NCBI GenBank assembly: GCA_017400135.1
Contig: JAFPVJ010000013.1
Coordinates: forward strand, 1-64,000
Length of the DNA stretch: 64,000 nucleotides
Direction of reading: 5' to 3'
From: Bacteroidales bacterium
GTDB taxonomy: Bacteria > Bacteroidota > Bacteroidia > Bacteroidales > UBA932
Positions 31,535-40,692 of this stretch are shown here, piece after piece. Under the pieces are notes generated by a model. The model had not been told where the DNA came from and searched no databases. It saw only the letters and a list, made by a program, of their open reading frames with translations. The first letter of the stretch is position 1. Each line of letters begins with the position of its first letter. The translations under genes were made by a program, and so were the position numbers.

Positions 31535-33246
31535 TCTATGGCCTTCAGCCGCGCCTCCACCCGCTCATCGAGATCGGGAACGGCGCCGTCCGTGTTCTTG
31601 TTCTTCGCGAGGTTCCAATACACCCGCGCGGTATCGTATTCCTTCAGTTTGTACAGGACCTCGGCATAGTGGTCCAGCACGGCCGCGGAATCCTTGCCCC
31701 CATACAGCATCGCGTGCTTGAAATAGGGCTTGGCCTCCGCCGCCTTCCCCTGCAGGTACAGGATCCAGCCGTAGGTGTCGAGGTAGGTCGCATTGTCGGG
31801 CTCCGCCTCGATCGTGATCTTGCTCATCGCGGCGGCCTTCTTGAGCTTGCGGCCCTCGAGACAGAGGAAATAGGCGTAGTTGTTGAGCACCGGCAGGTAG
31901 TGCGGATCGATCTTGAGCGCCTTCTCGTAAGCCGCGAAGGCTTTCTGGGAATCGCCGATCTCGTGCCAGGCGTCGCCGATGCCCGAATACGCGCGCAGGC
32001 GGATGGACGTATCGCGGGGAGAAGTGGCCCCGATGATGCGTTCGCAGTCCCGGATCAACCCCTCGAAGTCCTTCAGGTTGTAGTCGGAATAGGTCTTCAT
32101 CTCCAGGAATCCGGGCTCCTGCGGGAAGTCGGCGAAGGCCTGTTCGGCGGCGGGGCCGGCCTCGTCCCAGCGCTCGAGCAGGGTCAGGAGCTGGACATAC
32201 ATTCCGCGGGAACCGATGCTCTCCGGGTACAACTCGCTGCACTCCTTCATCAGATCCACCGCCTTGTCCCCGTCGGCCGTATTGTAATAATAGGACGCGA
32301 CGGTCTGCAGGACGCTGCTGTCCCGGGGCGCCTGGTCGCGGTAGGTGTCGACCAGCAGGTCGAGGCTGGGCTTGAAGCGCCGGGCGAACTGGGGATCGGC
32401 GTGCTGGAAGAGCGTCTGAATGTAGCGGGTCTTCATCTCCAGCGGAGTCTCCTCCTCCCTCACGAACTCCGTGACCGTCGCGAAATAATTGGGGAAATCG
32501 CCGCGGTAGCGGTAAATCTCTGACATTCCCAGGAGCGCCTGCGGCATCCCGGCCTCGTACGAAAGCGCCTCGCTGTAGTATTTGAGGGCCAGGGTATCCC
32601 TGAATTGGGACACGCAGTGGTCCCCCATCGCGACCAGGATGCGCGGGGAAGTCAGTTCCTCGTTGTAGGACTCCAGCAGGGCGTAGGCCTCGTCGGGCTT
32701 CTCCTGCCGCATCAGGATATCATACTTGGTCAAAGCCACCATGTCGTCCTTGCCGGCGACGGTCTCGATCTCATCGAGCGTCCGGAGAACATCCTCGGTC
32801 TTGCCGTTCTGCATGTAAAGCTGGACCAGGGAGTAGTAGATGTCGGTTTTCTTGGGATTCTCCTTGATCAGGGACTCGTAGATATCGATGGCCAGTTCGG
32901 GCTGGTTGGTCGAGATATAGAGGCGGGCCAGGCGGTCGCGGTACCAGTAGTTGGTGGGATCCAGCCGGACGGCTTCGCGCAGCTGCGCCACGGCCGTGTC
33001 ATAGTCCCGCAGTCCGACGGCGCTCATGCCGTAGTAATAGTGGACGGCATCGTTGGCGGGGTCCGCATTGGCCAGGACCTTGAGCAGGGAGGAGGCTTCC
33101 TTGAAGTGGCCGGCATCGAAGAGGGCGACGGCGTCGACCAGGCCGGTCTCGACCTGGAGGGCTTTCTTGCTCTGGGCGGGCGCGGGTGCTATGGCGCTGA
33201 AGATCAGCACACAGGCGGCCGCGGCCGCCATCAACGTTTTTTTCAT
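31531..33246 (-). CDS. TPR-repeat exported protein
   Basis: 571 residues from MKKTLMAAAAACVLIF; two earlier Mets (33255, 33264) are possible. Signal peptide ending APAQ. The mature protein consists of tetratricopeptide repeats, for example NDAVHYYYGMSAVGLRDYD, then NYWYRDRLARLYISTNQPEL and LPVLNNYAYFLCLEG, which form a helical solenoid for protein binding. This arrangement next to EnvC-like proteins is common in Bacteroidota, where the TPR protein probably acts in the periplasm with the LytM protein. Function beyond that is unknown. Confidence 0.8.
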   Translation of the reverse strand: MKKTLMAAAAACVLIFSAIAPAPAQSKKALQVETGLVDAVALFDAGHFKEASSLLKVLANADPANDAVHYYYGMSAVGLRDYDTAVAQLREAVRLDPTNYWYRDRLARLYISTNQPELAIDIYESLIKENPKKTDIYYSLVQLYMQNGKTEDVLRTLDEIETVAGKDDMVALTKYDILMRQEKPDEAYALLESYNEELTSPRILVAMGDHCVSQFRDTLALKYYSEALSYEAGMPQALLGMSEIYRYRGDFPNYFATVTEFVREEETPLEMKTRYIQTLFQHADPQFARRFKPSLDLLVDTYRDQAPRDSSVLQTVASYYYNTADGDKAVDLMKECSELYPESIGSRGMYVQLLTLLERWDEAGPAAEQAFADFPQEPGFLEMKTYSDYNLKDFEGLIRDCERIIGATSPRDTSIRLRAYSGIGDAWHEIGDSQKAFAAYEKALKIDPHYLPVLNNYAYFLCLEGRKLKKAAAMSKITIEAEPDNATYLDTYGWILYLQGKAAEAKPYFKHAMLYGGKDSAAVLDHYAEVLYKLKEYDTARVYWNLAKNKNTDGAVPDLDERVEARLKAIE

Positions 33247-33384
33247 ACCTTTCATCCCATACAAAAATAGTACAAATTCAAAGGATTTTGCGTACTTTCG
33301 TGAAAAGGTTCGGGAAGATTTTGGACGAAAGATGCAACATTTCCCGGATCGGACGCATCTTATAAACCGACGAACGAAGGCATC

Positions 33385-33945
33385 ATGCCGGAGAAACTGA
33401 TACTAAAACCTGACGAGAAGAGACTGATCCGCCTTGCCAAGAAAGGGGACCCAGGCGCTCAAAAGGGTTTGTATGACCTCCTGGCGCCGAAAATGTTTGC
33501 GGTTTGCATCCGTTATATGGGTGACCGGATGGCAGCGGAAGACGTCTTGCAAGACGGCTTCGTTACCTTGTTCGCCAAGCTCGACAGCTTCTCGGGGATC
33601 GGTTCCTTCGAGGGCTGGGCTAGAAAGATCTTTGTCAACACGGCGCTCATGAGCCTGCGCAAATCCGATGTGCTGAAGGATTCCGGTGACATCGAGGAGG
33701 CGCGGAGCCTGACCGGCGGCGGCACCACGGCCTTCGAAGACATCGGATACAAGGAGTTGATGGACTTGATCGGTGGCCTGCCTCCCGGGTTCCGGACCGT
33801 CTTCAACATGTATGTGATCGAAGGTTATTCCCACAAGGAAATCGGAGAGGCGCTGGGGATCACGGAAAACACCTCACGGTCCCAGCTGCAGCGGGCGCGA
33901 ACGTTGTTGCAAAGTAAAATTAGAGAATTGAGTGATGACAGATAG
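33385..33945 (+). CDS. ECF-type RNA polymerase sigma factor
   Basis: 186 residues. Region 2 with the helix YMGDRMAAEDVLQDGFVTLF and the DNA-melting segment, and region 4 with EGYSHKEIGEALGITENTSR, a helix-turn-helix that reads the -35 element. The two domains are joined by a linker of about 30 residues. The gene overlaps the next one by 11 bp, pairing the sigma factor with its likely anti-sigma factor. Confidence 0.9.
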   Translation: MPEKLILKPDEKRLIRLAKKGDPGAQKGLYDLLAPKMFAVCIRYMGDRMAAEDVLQDGFVTLFAKLDSFSGIGSFEGWARKIFVNTALMSLRKSDVLKDSGDIEEARSLTGGGTTAFEDIGYKELMDLIGGLPPGFRTVFNMYVIEGYSHKEIGEALGITENTSRSQLQRARTLLQSKIRELSDDR

Positions 33946-35245
33946 AGAGTTTGATCAGAAAGTAAAATCGCTTCTGGCGAATGCCGGGGAACAAGTTCCC
34001 GACGGCGCGTGGGACGCGATCCGCGCACGGATTCCGGCGAAGGCACCGAAGACGGCGGCCCCCTGGTGGTGGGCCGGCGCCGGCCTTGCGGCCGCCGCTG
34101 CCGCGGTCGCCCTGGCCCTCGTGCTGGGCGGGACGTTCCGCGCGGACCCTTCGGTCGTGACGGCCGGGGAAGGTCCCGTCGTGGCTCAGGTCGCCGAGCC
34201 TGACATGCAGATCGGCAAGAAGGCCGTGGAGACGCAGGCCGTCGAGGAGGCGGTGCAGGATCAGAAGGTTCCGGCCACGGCGCCGAAGAGCACCGGTCCC
34301 ACTTTCCGCGCCAGCAAGCGCGCCACGCCCACCGGCCTGAAACCCAAGACTTTACCGGATGGTTCGCAGTCTGCGACCACCGCTCCCGCTACCGAAGCAG
34401 CCCCTGCCAACAACGCCGCTCCCGCCGCCAAGGGCGTCGAATCCGCGACGACCAAGAGCGCGCCGGCTTCCGAGAAAGCCCCTGCGACCAAGACTTCCGA
34501 GAAGAAACCGACCCAGGTCTCCGACAAGACCGTCCAGGGCTGGAGCGATCCCTTCGCCCAGATGGCTTGGGAGGACGCCCACCGCAAGACTCGCCGTGGC
34601 GTCTCTCTCGACATCAACGGCCTCGTGGGTACCAACGACAAGCCGCTGGCCAACCTGCGGAACGGGATGATGGCGGTGCCGGCCAAGGCCAAGTCCGCCA
34701 CCGGCCAGTCCACCTATATCACGGAAGAGGGTGAGTCCCGCTACGGCATACCGCTCTCCTTCGGTCTCGGTGCGAAGTTCTATCTGTCCGACCGCTGGGC
34801 CCTCGGGACCGGCGTCAGCTACAGCCTCCTGTCGCGTTCCTTCCCCGGTTCGTACACCAAGGAAGGGGCCGTGATCAAGCCAACCAATTCTAACATCAAA
34901 CATACGATCCAGTACATCGGAATCCCCGTCAACCTGTATTACGACCTCGTCTCTAACCGCTTCACAAAGATGTATACCTTCGTCGGCGGTTCCGTGGAAA
35001 AGGGTCTCGTGCAGAAGTACACCATCCCCGGTTCCGGCAGCACGGAGGTCTGGAAACAGAACGTTCCCGGCCTGCAAGGCTCCGCCGCCATCGGTATGGG
35101 CGTGCAGATGAAGCTTTCCGACAATCTGGGCCTTTATGTGGACCCGAGCGCCAGGTATTATTTCGGCGCCAACCAGCCGAAGAGCATCCGTACCCAACAG
35201 AACGTGATGTTCAATATCGAGCTCGGTCTGAGGTTTGACCTATAA
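33935..35245 (+). CDS. Putative anti-sigma protein: cytoplasmic helix, one TM segment and C-terminal beta-barrel
   Basis: 436 residues from ATG 33935. Residues 1-40 are a short cytoplasmic helical region, and 45-67 (PWWWAGAGLAAAAAAVALAL) is a membrane helix. A long Ala/Pro/Thr/Lys-rich linker follows (about 70-200), and the C-terminus (about 205-436) looks like an outer-membrane beta-barrel of the PorT type (TYITEEGESRYGIPLSFGLG, final F-N-I-E-L-G-L-R-F). Anti-sigma/porin combinations behind ECF genes are known in Bacteroidota. If both parts are in membranes, the protein spans the periplasm. The linker is rich in near-repeats and long enough for that. Confidence 0.65.
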   Translation: MTDREFDQKVKSLLANAGEQVPDGAWDAIRARIPAKAPKTAAPWWWAGAGLAAAAAAVALALVLGGTFRADPSVVTAGEGPVVAQVAEPDMQIGKKAVETQAVEEAVQDQKVPATAPKSTGPTFRASKRATPTGLKPKTLPDGSQSATTAPATEAAPANNAAPAAKGVESATTKSAPASEKAPATKTSEKKPTQVSDKTVQGWSDPFAQMAWEDAHRKTRRGVSLDINGLVGTNDKPLANLRNGMMAVPAKAKSATGQSTYITEEGESRYGIPLSFGLGAKFYLSDRWALGTGVSYSLLSRSFPGSYTKEGAVIKPTNSNIKHTIQYIGIPVNLYYDLVSNRFTKMYTFVGGSVEKGLVQKYTIPGSGSTEVWKQNVPGLQGSAAIGMGVQMKLSDNLGLYVDPSARYYFGANQPKSIRTQQNVMFNIELGLRFDL

Positions 35246-35289
35246 GAAAACCATCATTCCACTAAAAAACTTAAAAACTAATCGGAATG

Positions 35290-35313
35290 CCCTGTCGTGA
35301 GACAGGGTTTTTT
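35290..35313 (+). terminator. Rho-independent terminator
   Basis: CCCTGTC, loop GTGA, GACAGGG, followed by seven T. Confidence 0.9.
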
Positions 35314-35360
35314 CTTTTTTTGCCGGGGGTTTTTCGTTTCTTTGCGGAAAACCGTAGACT

Positions 35361-36671
35361 ATGAAAACTTCCATTTTTCTTGTGCTGGCCCTGTGCCTGG
35401 CACTCAGCTGCGACCGGCTGGATCCCGACATTACGGTCCGGCATGGCGCTACCTTTCCCAACCACGACAACGGCCGTCCGCCCCGCGGGGCGAGCGATTC
35501 CACCGGGGGGCCGGTCGTCATTCCCCCGGACGGGCTTTTCGTCACGGCCGTCGCCTATCCCGAAGGCTATGACTGGCGGAGGGACACGGCCCGGGGCGAC
35601 ATCCGCGGCCGCCTGCTGCTGCTCCGGATGCGGGACGGGGCGGCCGGATGCGACACCGTGCTGTCTTTGGAAGCCGGTGCCGGCCGCCCGGTCAGTCTCG
35701 ATCCGGACCGGCACCAGTTTGCCGGCGGACACCTTTACACCCAGTGCATCACCGAAGCGGGGACGGTCTACCGGCGCGACGGTCGGACGGTGCTGCTGTC
35801 GCAGGAGCGAGAATACCTGCGCGGCATCCTGGTGATGGACGACGGGGCCGGCACTCTTTACACCCTCTCCCAACGCCTCGACGGCGACGGCGGATTCGTG
35901 CTCCGGCGCAACTGGAAGCCGGTTTTGACCCGGGAAGGAGGCCGCATCCACGGCAGTTTCGGAGAGTCCTCCTTCGGCCCGACCGGCGCTCTTTTCGCAG
36001 ACGGCGGGCAGGCTTGTTTCTTCTATGAACAGGATTCAAGCGACTGGATCCTTGTCCGGGCCGGGAATGGGTCCACCTCACCGGATTCCCCCGGGCGGGA
36101 AGTCCAGGAAATCCCGGTCACCCTCCCTGACGGCATCACCCGGCTTTACGACCTCCGCTGTCACAACGGTACCCTGTACTTTGTCTGCCGCTGGAAGCAG
36201 CGGGAGCCCGTCCTCTACATCGGATCCAAGAAATACGACCTCTCCGCCGCGCTCCCTACCCCGGGGCAAAAATCCGGCTTCCGTCTCATCCCATCCGACG
36301 ACGGCATACGGATCAGCGGGACAGTCCGGCTTTCCTACAACCAGCGGCTCTGCACCGGTCTCTGGTCGGAAAACAGTTTGGTGAAACTGATCGACGGCCG
36401 CTGCGACTGGCTGGACCCGGAAACATTTTTGCGAAAGGAAAACGGCCGCATTACAGGTGCGGGCATCGATGAGAAATACTATTCGCTGAGCGGCAGCGGC
36501 ACCCTGATGATGCCCTCCTGTGCCTACCGGAACGGCCATGACCTGTATCTGGCCCTGACCGGAAGCGGGAATGTCGGGGCAGTATCCTACCCCGCCCTCT
36601 GGATCAACGGCCAGTCCATCCCCCTTCCCCTCAACGGCTTCCTCTCCTCCGTCGTTCTCCTCCAACAATAG
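35361..36671 (+). CDS. Lipoprotein of unknown function
   Basis: 436 residues. Signal peptide with lipobox MKTSIFLVLALCLALSC, so it is lipid-anchored and probably surface-exposed. The mature protein is beta-rich with several repeat-like segments ending in VLLLSQEREYLRGIL and VLYIGSKKYDL, suggesting a beta-propeller-like fold. I recognise no family. Its own unit between the sigma module terminator and hicAB. Confidence 0.6.
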   Translation: MKTSIFLVLALCLALSCDRLDPDITVRHGATFPNHDNGRPPRGASDSTGGPVVIPPDGLFVTAVAYPEGYDWRRDTARGDIRGRLLLLRMRDGAAGCDTVLSLEAGAGRPVSLDPDRHQFAGGHLYTQCITEAGTVYRRDGRTVLLSQEREYLRGILVMDDGAGTLYTLSQRLDGDGGFVLRRNWKPVLTREGGRIHGSFGESSFGPTGALFADGGQACFFYEQDSSDWILVRAGNGSTSPDSPGREVQEIPVTLPDGITRLYDLRCHNGTLYFVCRWKQREPVLYIGSKKYDLSAALPTPGQKSGFRLIPSDDGIRISGTVRLSYNQRLCTGLWSENSLVKLIDGRCDWLDPETFLRKENGRITGAGIDEKYYSLSGSGTLMMPSCAYRNGHDLYLALTGSGNVGAVSYPALWINGQSIPLPLNGFLSSVVLLQQ

Positions 36672-36714
36672 ATATATTTCCTATCAAATTCAAACTGTTT
36701 AATAGAAATATTAC

Positions 36715-36722
36715 TATATTTG
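36715..36722 (+). promoter_or_regulatory. Candidate -7 element of hicAB
   Basis: TATATTTG ends one base before the ATA that opens the hicA frame. A transcript from here would begin at about 36728-36730, inside the first hicA codons. Confidence 0.4.
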
Positions 36723-36723
36723 T

Positions 36724-36912
36724 ATAAAATATACAGAACTCCATCGCTTGATAGAAACGAATGGTTGGCTACCTATAAGACAATCCGGTAGCCATGTAAT
36801 ATACAAGAAGGGGGAACGGTCTTACCCCGTCCCTTTTCACAAAGGGAGAGAGGTAGGCTCAGGACTGGAGAAGAAGATTCGAAAGGAAATGGGACTTAGA
36901 AAACACAGATGA
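36724..36912 (+). CDS. hicA: HicA-family toxin with non-ATG first codon
   Basis: 62 codons of an uninterrupted HicA sequence, from the ATA at 36724: KYTELHRLIETNGWLPIRQ, then S-G-S-H-V-I-Y with the catalytic His (H24), YPVPFHKGREVGSG, and LEKKIRKEMGL. HicA is a small RNase with a double-stranded RNA-binding fold. There is no ATG in the right frame: the expected start position reads ATA, and the next candidate is TTG at 36748, which would remove 8 residues. The stop TGA (36910-36912) lies 3 bp before hicB, the usual arrangement. The toxin may be silenced or only weakly made. Confidence 0.75.
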   Translation: MKYTELHRLIETNGWLPIRQSGSHVIYKKGERSYPVPFHKGREVGSGLEKKIRKEMGLRKHR

Positions 36913-36915
36913 ATT

Positions 36916-37323
36916 ATGACCAAGATAGAAGCGATCATCGAAAGGGCCGGGGACGGAACGTACGATATTTATTGTCTGAATGAAATCTTTTCCGGGGCGG
37001 GAAAAAGCATTGAAGACGCCAAGAAAGATCTGCGCCGACAAATGGAATTCTATAAGGAAACTGCCAGGAAAGAAGGGTTCAAGTACCCTGCCTTCCTGGA
37101 TGACGAATATGAAATCGTCTATCGGATTGATGCTCCCAGCCTGATGAAATACTATGTAGGGGCCGGTGTATTCTCATTGGCCGGTCTGGAAAAGGTTACA
37201 GGAATCAGCCAAAAGCAACTCTGGTCTTATTTGAATGGGACCCGGCCGAGACGGAGACAGTCCGACCGGATCGAAGCGGGGTTCCGGGCACTCAGCCGAG
37301 ATCTCAATGCCCTTTTCGCCTAG
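36916..37323 (+). CDS. hicB: HicB-family antitoxin
   Basis: 135 residues. Residues 1-60 have the RNase-H-like HicB fold (IIERAGDGTYDIYC, SGAGKSIEDAKKDLR), and 95-130 contain a helix-turn-helix that can autoregulate the operon (KVTGISQKQLWSYLNG). It binds and blocks HicA. The gene ends in a CTAG overlap with the convergent nagA gene (both stops share those four bases), so no space is left for a terminator. Confidence 0.85.
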   Translation: MTKIEAIIERAGDGTYDIYCLNEIFSGAGKSIEDAKKDLRRQMEFYKETARKEGFKYPAFLDDEYEIVYRIDAPSLMKYYVGAGVFSLAGLEKVTGISQKQLWSYLNGTRPRRRQSDRIEAGFRALSRDLNALFA

Positions 37324-38486
37324 ACGATACGGCGTCCGGCGATGAGGACGTGGGAGACGCGGATGTCGTCGTCGAAGATTACGATGTCGGCGTCTTTGCC
37401 GGGGGCAATAATGCCCTTCCGGGCGGTCAGGCCCATGAAACGGGCGGGATTGACCGTCATCATCTTGACGGCATCCACCACGCTGCAGCCGGCAATTTGA
37501 ACCATGGTCCGGACCAGGCGGTCGGTCGTGGCGACGCTGCCGGCGAAGCAGCTGCGGTCGGGCATCTTGGCCACGCCGTCTTCGACGATGACCTCCCGTC
37601 CTTCCGCGAGTCCGCCCAGGATGCTCTTGCCTTCGGGCATGCCCGCGGCGCGCATGGAGTCGGTCACCAGCGCGATCCGGTCCACACCCTTGATTTTCAA
37701 AACGAGCTTCAGCAAAGACTGCGGCACGTGGACGCCGTCCGCAATGATTTCGATGCTCATGCCGTCCTGATAATAGCCATACTCGACCACGCCCGCATAG
37801 CGGTAGGCGTTGCGGCGCGTGACGGTGCTCATGCAGGAGAAGAAATGCGTCAGATGCTCCGCGCCGCTCAAATACGCGGCCTCGCACTGCTCAAACGTCG
37901 CATTGGTATGTCCGATGGACGCCAGGATCCCCCGCGCCTTGAGGGCCGCGGCGAAGGCGGGCGCACCGTCCAGCTCGGGCGCGAAACTCCAGCGCTTCAG
38001 GATGTCGCCGCCCTTCTCCAAGATCGCCTCATAGTCCTCCGGTTTGGGGCAGCGCAGATAGGCCGGATCCTGGGCCCCGGCCTGCTCGGGGGCGAAATAC
38101 GGGCCCTCCAGGTGAAGGCCGCCCATCACCGCGCCGTCGTGGCAGTAGGCCTGCGCCTTGCGGTAGGTCTCGAACGAATCGAACAGCAATTCATTGGAAC
38201 TCGTGCAGGTCGTGGGATACAGCAGCGTAGTGCCGTGCGTGGCGTGCATGCGCGTCGCGGTCTGATAAGCCTCGACCGTCCCGTCCATGAAATCCGCCCC
38301 GCCTGCACCGTGGGTATGGATGTCGATGAATCCGGGGCTGACATAGCGTCCTTCGGCGTCGATGACCTCCGCACCGGGACTCTTGCGCTTGTTGATTCCC
38401 TGAATGAGGCCGTCTTTCAGGACCAGGACGCCCTCGACGATGCTGTCGCCCGCAATGATGCGGCCGTTTATGATGTTCGTGACCAT
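37320..38486 (-). CDS. nagA: N-acetylglucosamine-6-phosphate deacetylase
   Basis: 388 residues. Removes the acetyl group from GlcNAc-6-P, giving GlcN-6-P for NagB. Amidohydrolase features: metal-binding FIDIHTHGAGG, the Glu-containing HLEGPYFAPEQAG, GHTNA, and the catalytic Asp in LVTDSMRAAG. Normal length. The last gene of the nagB-permease-nagA operon, overlapping the permease gene by 19 bp. Confidence 0.93.
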   Translation of the reverse strand: MVTNIINGRIIAGDSIVEGVLVLKDGLIQGINKRKSPGAEVIDAEGRYVSPGFIDIHTHGAGGADFMDGTVEAYQTATRMHATHGTTLLYPTTCTSSNELLFDSFETYRKAQAYCHDGAVMGGLHLEGPYFAPEQAGAQDPAYLRCPKPEDYEAILEKGGDILKRWSFAPELDGAPAFAAALKARGILASIGHTNATFEQCEAAYLSGAEHLTHFFSCMSTVTRRNAYRYAGVVEYGYYQDGMSIEIIADGVHVPQSLLKLVLKIKGVDRIALVTDSMRAAGMPEGKSILGGLAEGREVIVEDGVAKMPDRSCFAGSVATTDRLVRTMVQIAGCSVVDAVKMMTVNPARFMGLTARKGIIAPGKDADIVIFDDDIRVSHVLIAGRRIV

Positions 38487-39733
38487 CTTTGAATCTTATG
38501 ACCGTAAACCGTATAGAAGAACATGAAGAGGAAGCAAGGGAGCAGGGGCCAGTATGCGGCCTGCAGGCCGATGCGGTCGGAGGCCGCGCCGTACAGCAGG
38601 GGCATGATGGCGTTGCCGCAGAGGGCCATGACGAGGAGCGAGCTGCCCAGGCTGGTCCATTTGCCCAGGTTCGGGATCGCCAGCGCCCAGATGCCGGAAT
38701 AGACGATCGAATTGGAGAAGCCCAGCAGGACCAGGCAGATCACCGACCAGCGGATGGGCAGGACCAGGACCAACACGGAAAGGATGATGCCGGAAATCGT
38801 GCAGACCAGCAGCGCCTTCTGCTGACTCAGCAGTTTGGGAATCGTGACAACGCCGAAAAGATAGCCGATCAGGATGCATCCCAAGGTGAAGGAAGGGAAG
38901 ATCGCGGCGTTGGCGTAACCCGCCTCGGCGGCATAGCCGACGATAGTGTTGACCGTCAGCTGCTGGGAGCCCAGGTGGCAGAAGAGCGCAATGATACCCA
39001 GGACCAGGTAGGGATAAGCAAGGATGGAACGGCGCTCGGTCCCCTCCCCGCTCTCGGCCCCCCGTTTGTCGGGGTTGATGTCGGGGATGGGCGACTTGTA
39101 GAACGCCAGGCCGAAGATCACGAAAACGATGGCCAGTACGATGTAGGGCGGGATGACGCCTCGTATCAACTCATTGAGCGCCAGCTCTTTCGCTTCGCCC
39201 ACCAGTTCGCCGGAGGCGACCTGGTTCATGATGACCTTGTCCTGGGGACGGATCACCGCCGCGGCGAAAAGCATCGGCGACAGGATGCCGGCCGTCTTGT
39301 TGCAGACACCCATGATGCTGAAGCGCCGGATGGTGGTGTCGGGCGAGCCGATGATCGTCACGAAGGGGTTCGCGACGTTCTGCAGGATGGCCATGGCCGT
39401 TCCCATCGTGAAGAGCGCCAGCAGGAAGAGTCCGTAGGTCCGGGTCCGGGCCGCGGGCCAGAAGAGCAGGGCGCCGGCCGCCAGGATGAACATGCCGATG
39501 AGGGTGCCCTTCTTGTAACCGATCCTGGAGAGCAGCATGCCCGCGGGAATGGTCACGACCAGGTAGGCGATGTTGAAGGCGAAGGTGACGAGGTAGCTCT
39601 TGAACTGCGTGTCCAGGTCGCAGGCCACCTTGAAATAAGGCACCAGGGTCGCATTCACCCACGAGACGAGCCCGAAGATGAAGAACAGGCACGCGAGCAG
39701 GACGAGCGAAAGGACGAACTGTGACTTTTTCAT
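38468..39733 (-). CDS. nagP: MFS sugar permease, NagP/FucP (FHS) family
   Basis: 421 residues with about 12 hydrophobic segments, starting SQFVLSLVLLACLFFIFGLV. The N-terminal signature YKKGTLIGMFILAAGA and the sugar-proton symporter layout resemble the fucose/galactose/GlcNAc permease family. Its position between nagB and nagA implies that it imports N-acetylglucosamine; the protein name is inferred from context. It overlaps nagB by 4 bp. Confidence 0.8.
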   Translation of the reverse strand: MKKSQFVLSLVLLACLFFIFGLVSWVNATLVPYFKVACDLDTQFKSYLVTFAFNIAYLVVTIPAGMLLSRIGYKKGTLIGMFILAAGALLFWPAARTRTYGLFLLALFTMGTAMAILQNVANPFVTIIGSPDTTIRRFSIMGVCNKTAGILSPMLFAAAVIRPQDKVIMNQVASGELVGEAKELALNELIRGVIPPYIVLAIVFVIFGLAFYKSPIPDINPDKRGAESGEGTERRSILAYPYLVLGIIALFCHLGSQQLTVNTIVGYAAEAGYANAAIFPSFTLGCILIGYLFGVVTIPKLLSQQKALLVCTISGIILSVLVLVLPIRWSVICLVLLGFSNSIVYSGIWALAIPNLGKWTSLGSSLLVMALCGNAIMPLLYGAASDRIGLQAAYWPLLPCFLFMFFYTVYGHKIQRWSRTS

Positions 39734-40500
39734 GACTGCAGGATGTACTTGCCGCTGTCGGAATCGACGAACATGCGCGCGTCCTTATGCCGGCGCATGA
39801 TCGTGGAAGGGCAGGCCTCCGTGATCGGGCCGCAGACCGTCGCCCGGACGGCGTCGGCCTTGGTCAGCGCCGGTACGACGCAGATCAGCTTGTCCGCGTT
39901 GAAGAGCGTGGGGACCGTGAGGGTAAGCGCATATTTGGGGACGTCCTTCAGTTTGGCGAAACAGCCGTCGTGGACCTGCTGGTTGCGGCATTTCTGGTCC
40001 AGGGCCACTTTCTTGATGGCCACGGGATCATTGAAATCGGCCACGCCGGGGTCGTTGAAGGCAATGTGGCCGTTCTCCCCTATTCCCATGAACACGATGT
40101 CCACGTGATGCTTGTTCAGGATATCCGTGTATCGGGCGCAGGTTTCCTCGATGCTTTCATCCGCATAGATGTAGTCGACGGACGCGAAGGGCACCTTGTC
40201 GAAGATGGCCCGGCGGAGGAAATTGCCGAAACCCTGGGGAGCGTCTTCCGGAAGGCCGATGTATTCGTCCATGTGCAGGGCGTGAATCCGGCTCCAGTCG
40301 ATGCCGGGAGCCTCCGCTACATATTGGAGGAACTCGTTCTGGGAGGGCGCTGCGGCAAAGACAATGTAGATCTCATCTTTCTTGGAAAGCAAATCCTTGA
40401 TGGCGTCCACCGCATACTGTCCGGCCCCTTCGCCCATGGATTGCCTGGTGTCATGGACATCAACCTTCAGTTTGTCCACGAAAAAGGAATGGATTAACAT
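39730..40500 (-). CDS. nagB: Glucosamine-6-phosphate deaminase
   Basis: 256 residues. Converts GlcN-6-P to fructose-6-P and ammonia. The active-site Asp is in ALHMDEYIGL (D78), and the catalytic His in MGIGENGHIAFNDP (H145). It starts the operon; the 192-bp region upstream is AT-rich and separates it divergently from the Gfo/Idh gene. Its promoter could be the TTG/TATATTTA pair seen on the minus strand. Confidence 0.93.
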   Translation of the reverse strand: MLIHSFFVDKLKVDVHDTRQSMGEGAGQYAVDAIKDLLSKKDEIYIVFAAAPSQNEFLQYVAEAPGIDWSRIHALHMDEYIGLPEDAPQGFGNFLRRAIFDKVPFASVDYIYADESIEETCARYTDILNKHHVDIVFMGIGENGHIAFNDPGVADFNDPVAIKKVALDQKCRNQQVHDGCFAKLKDVPKYALTLTVPTLFNADKLICVVPALTKADAVRATVCGPITEACPSTIMRRHKDARMFVDSDSGKYILQS

Positions 40501-40667
40501 TTAGACTTAGGTTTATTCTTGTTAAATATACCCTTTGTAATCGATAAATGCAAAAATTTCGTTTTCCTTTCTTCGCGAAAACACATAAGACTGTTCGTTA
40601 TTTCATAGCTTGCGCAAATAAACACAAAACTATTCGAATTATGTAAGAAAAAACTTAATAATTTCAG

Positions 40668-40675
40668 TACATTTG
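40668..40675 (+). promoter_or_regulatory. Candidate -7 element of the plus-strand Gfo/Idh operon
   Basis: TACATTTG, 17 bp upstream of the ATG at 40693. The region 40501-40667 is AT-rich and has no gene. Confidence 0.5.
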
Positions 40676-40692
40676 TGTATCAGGTCAAGCTT

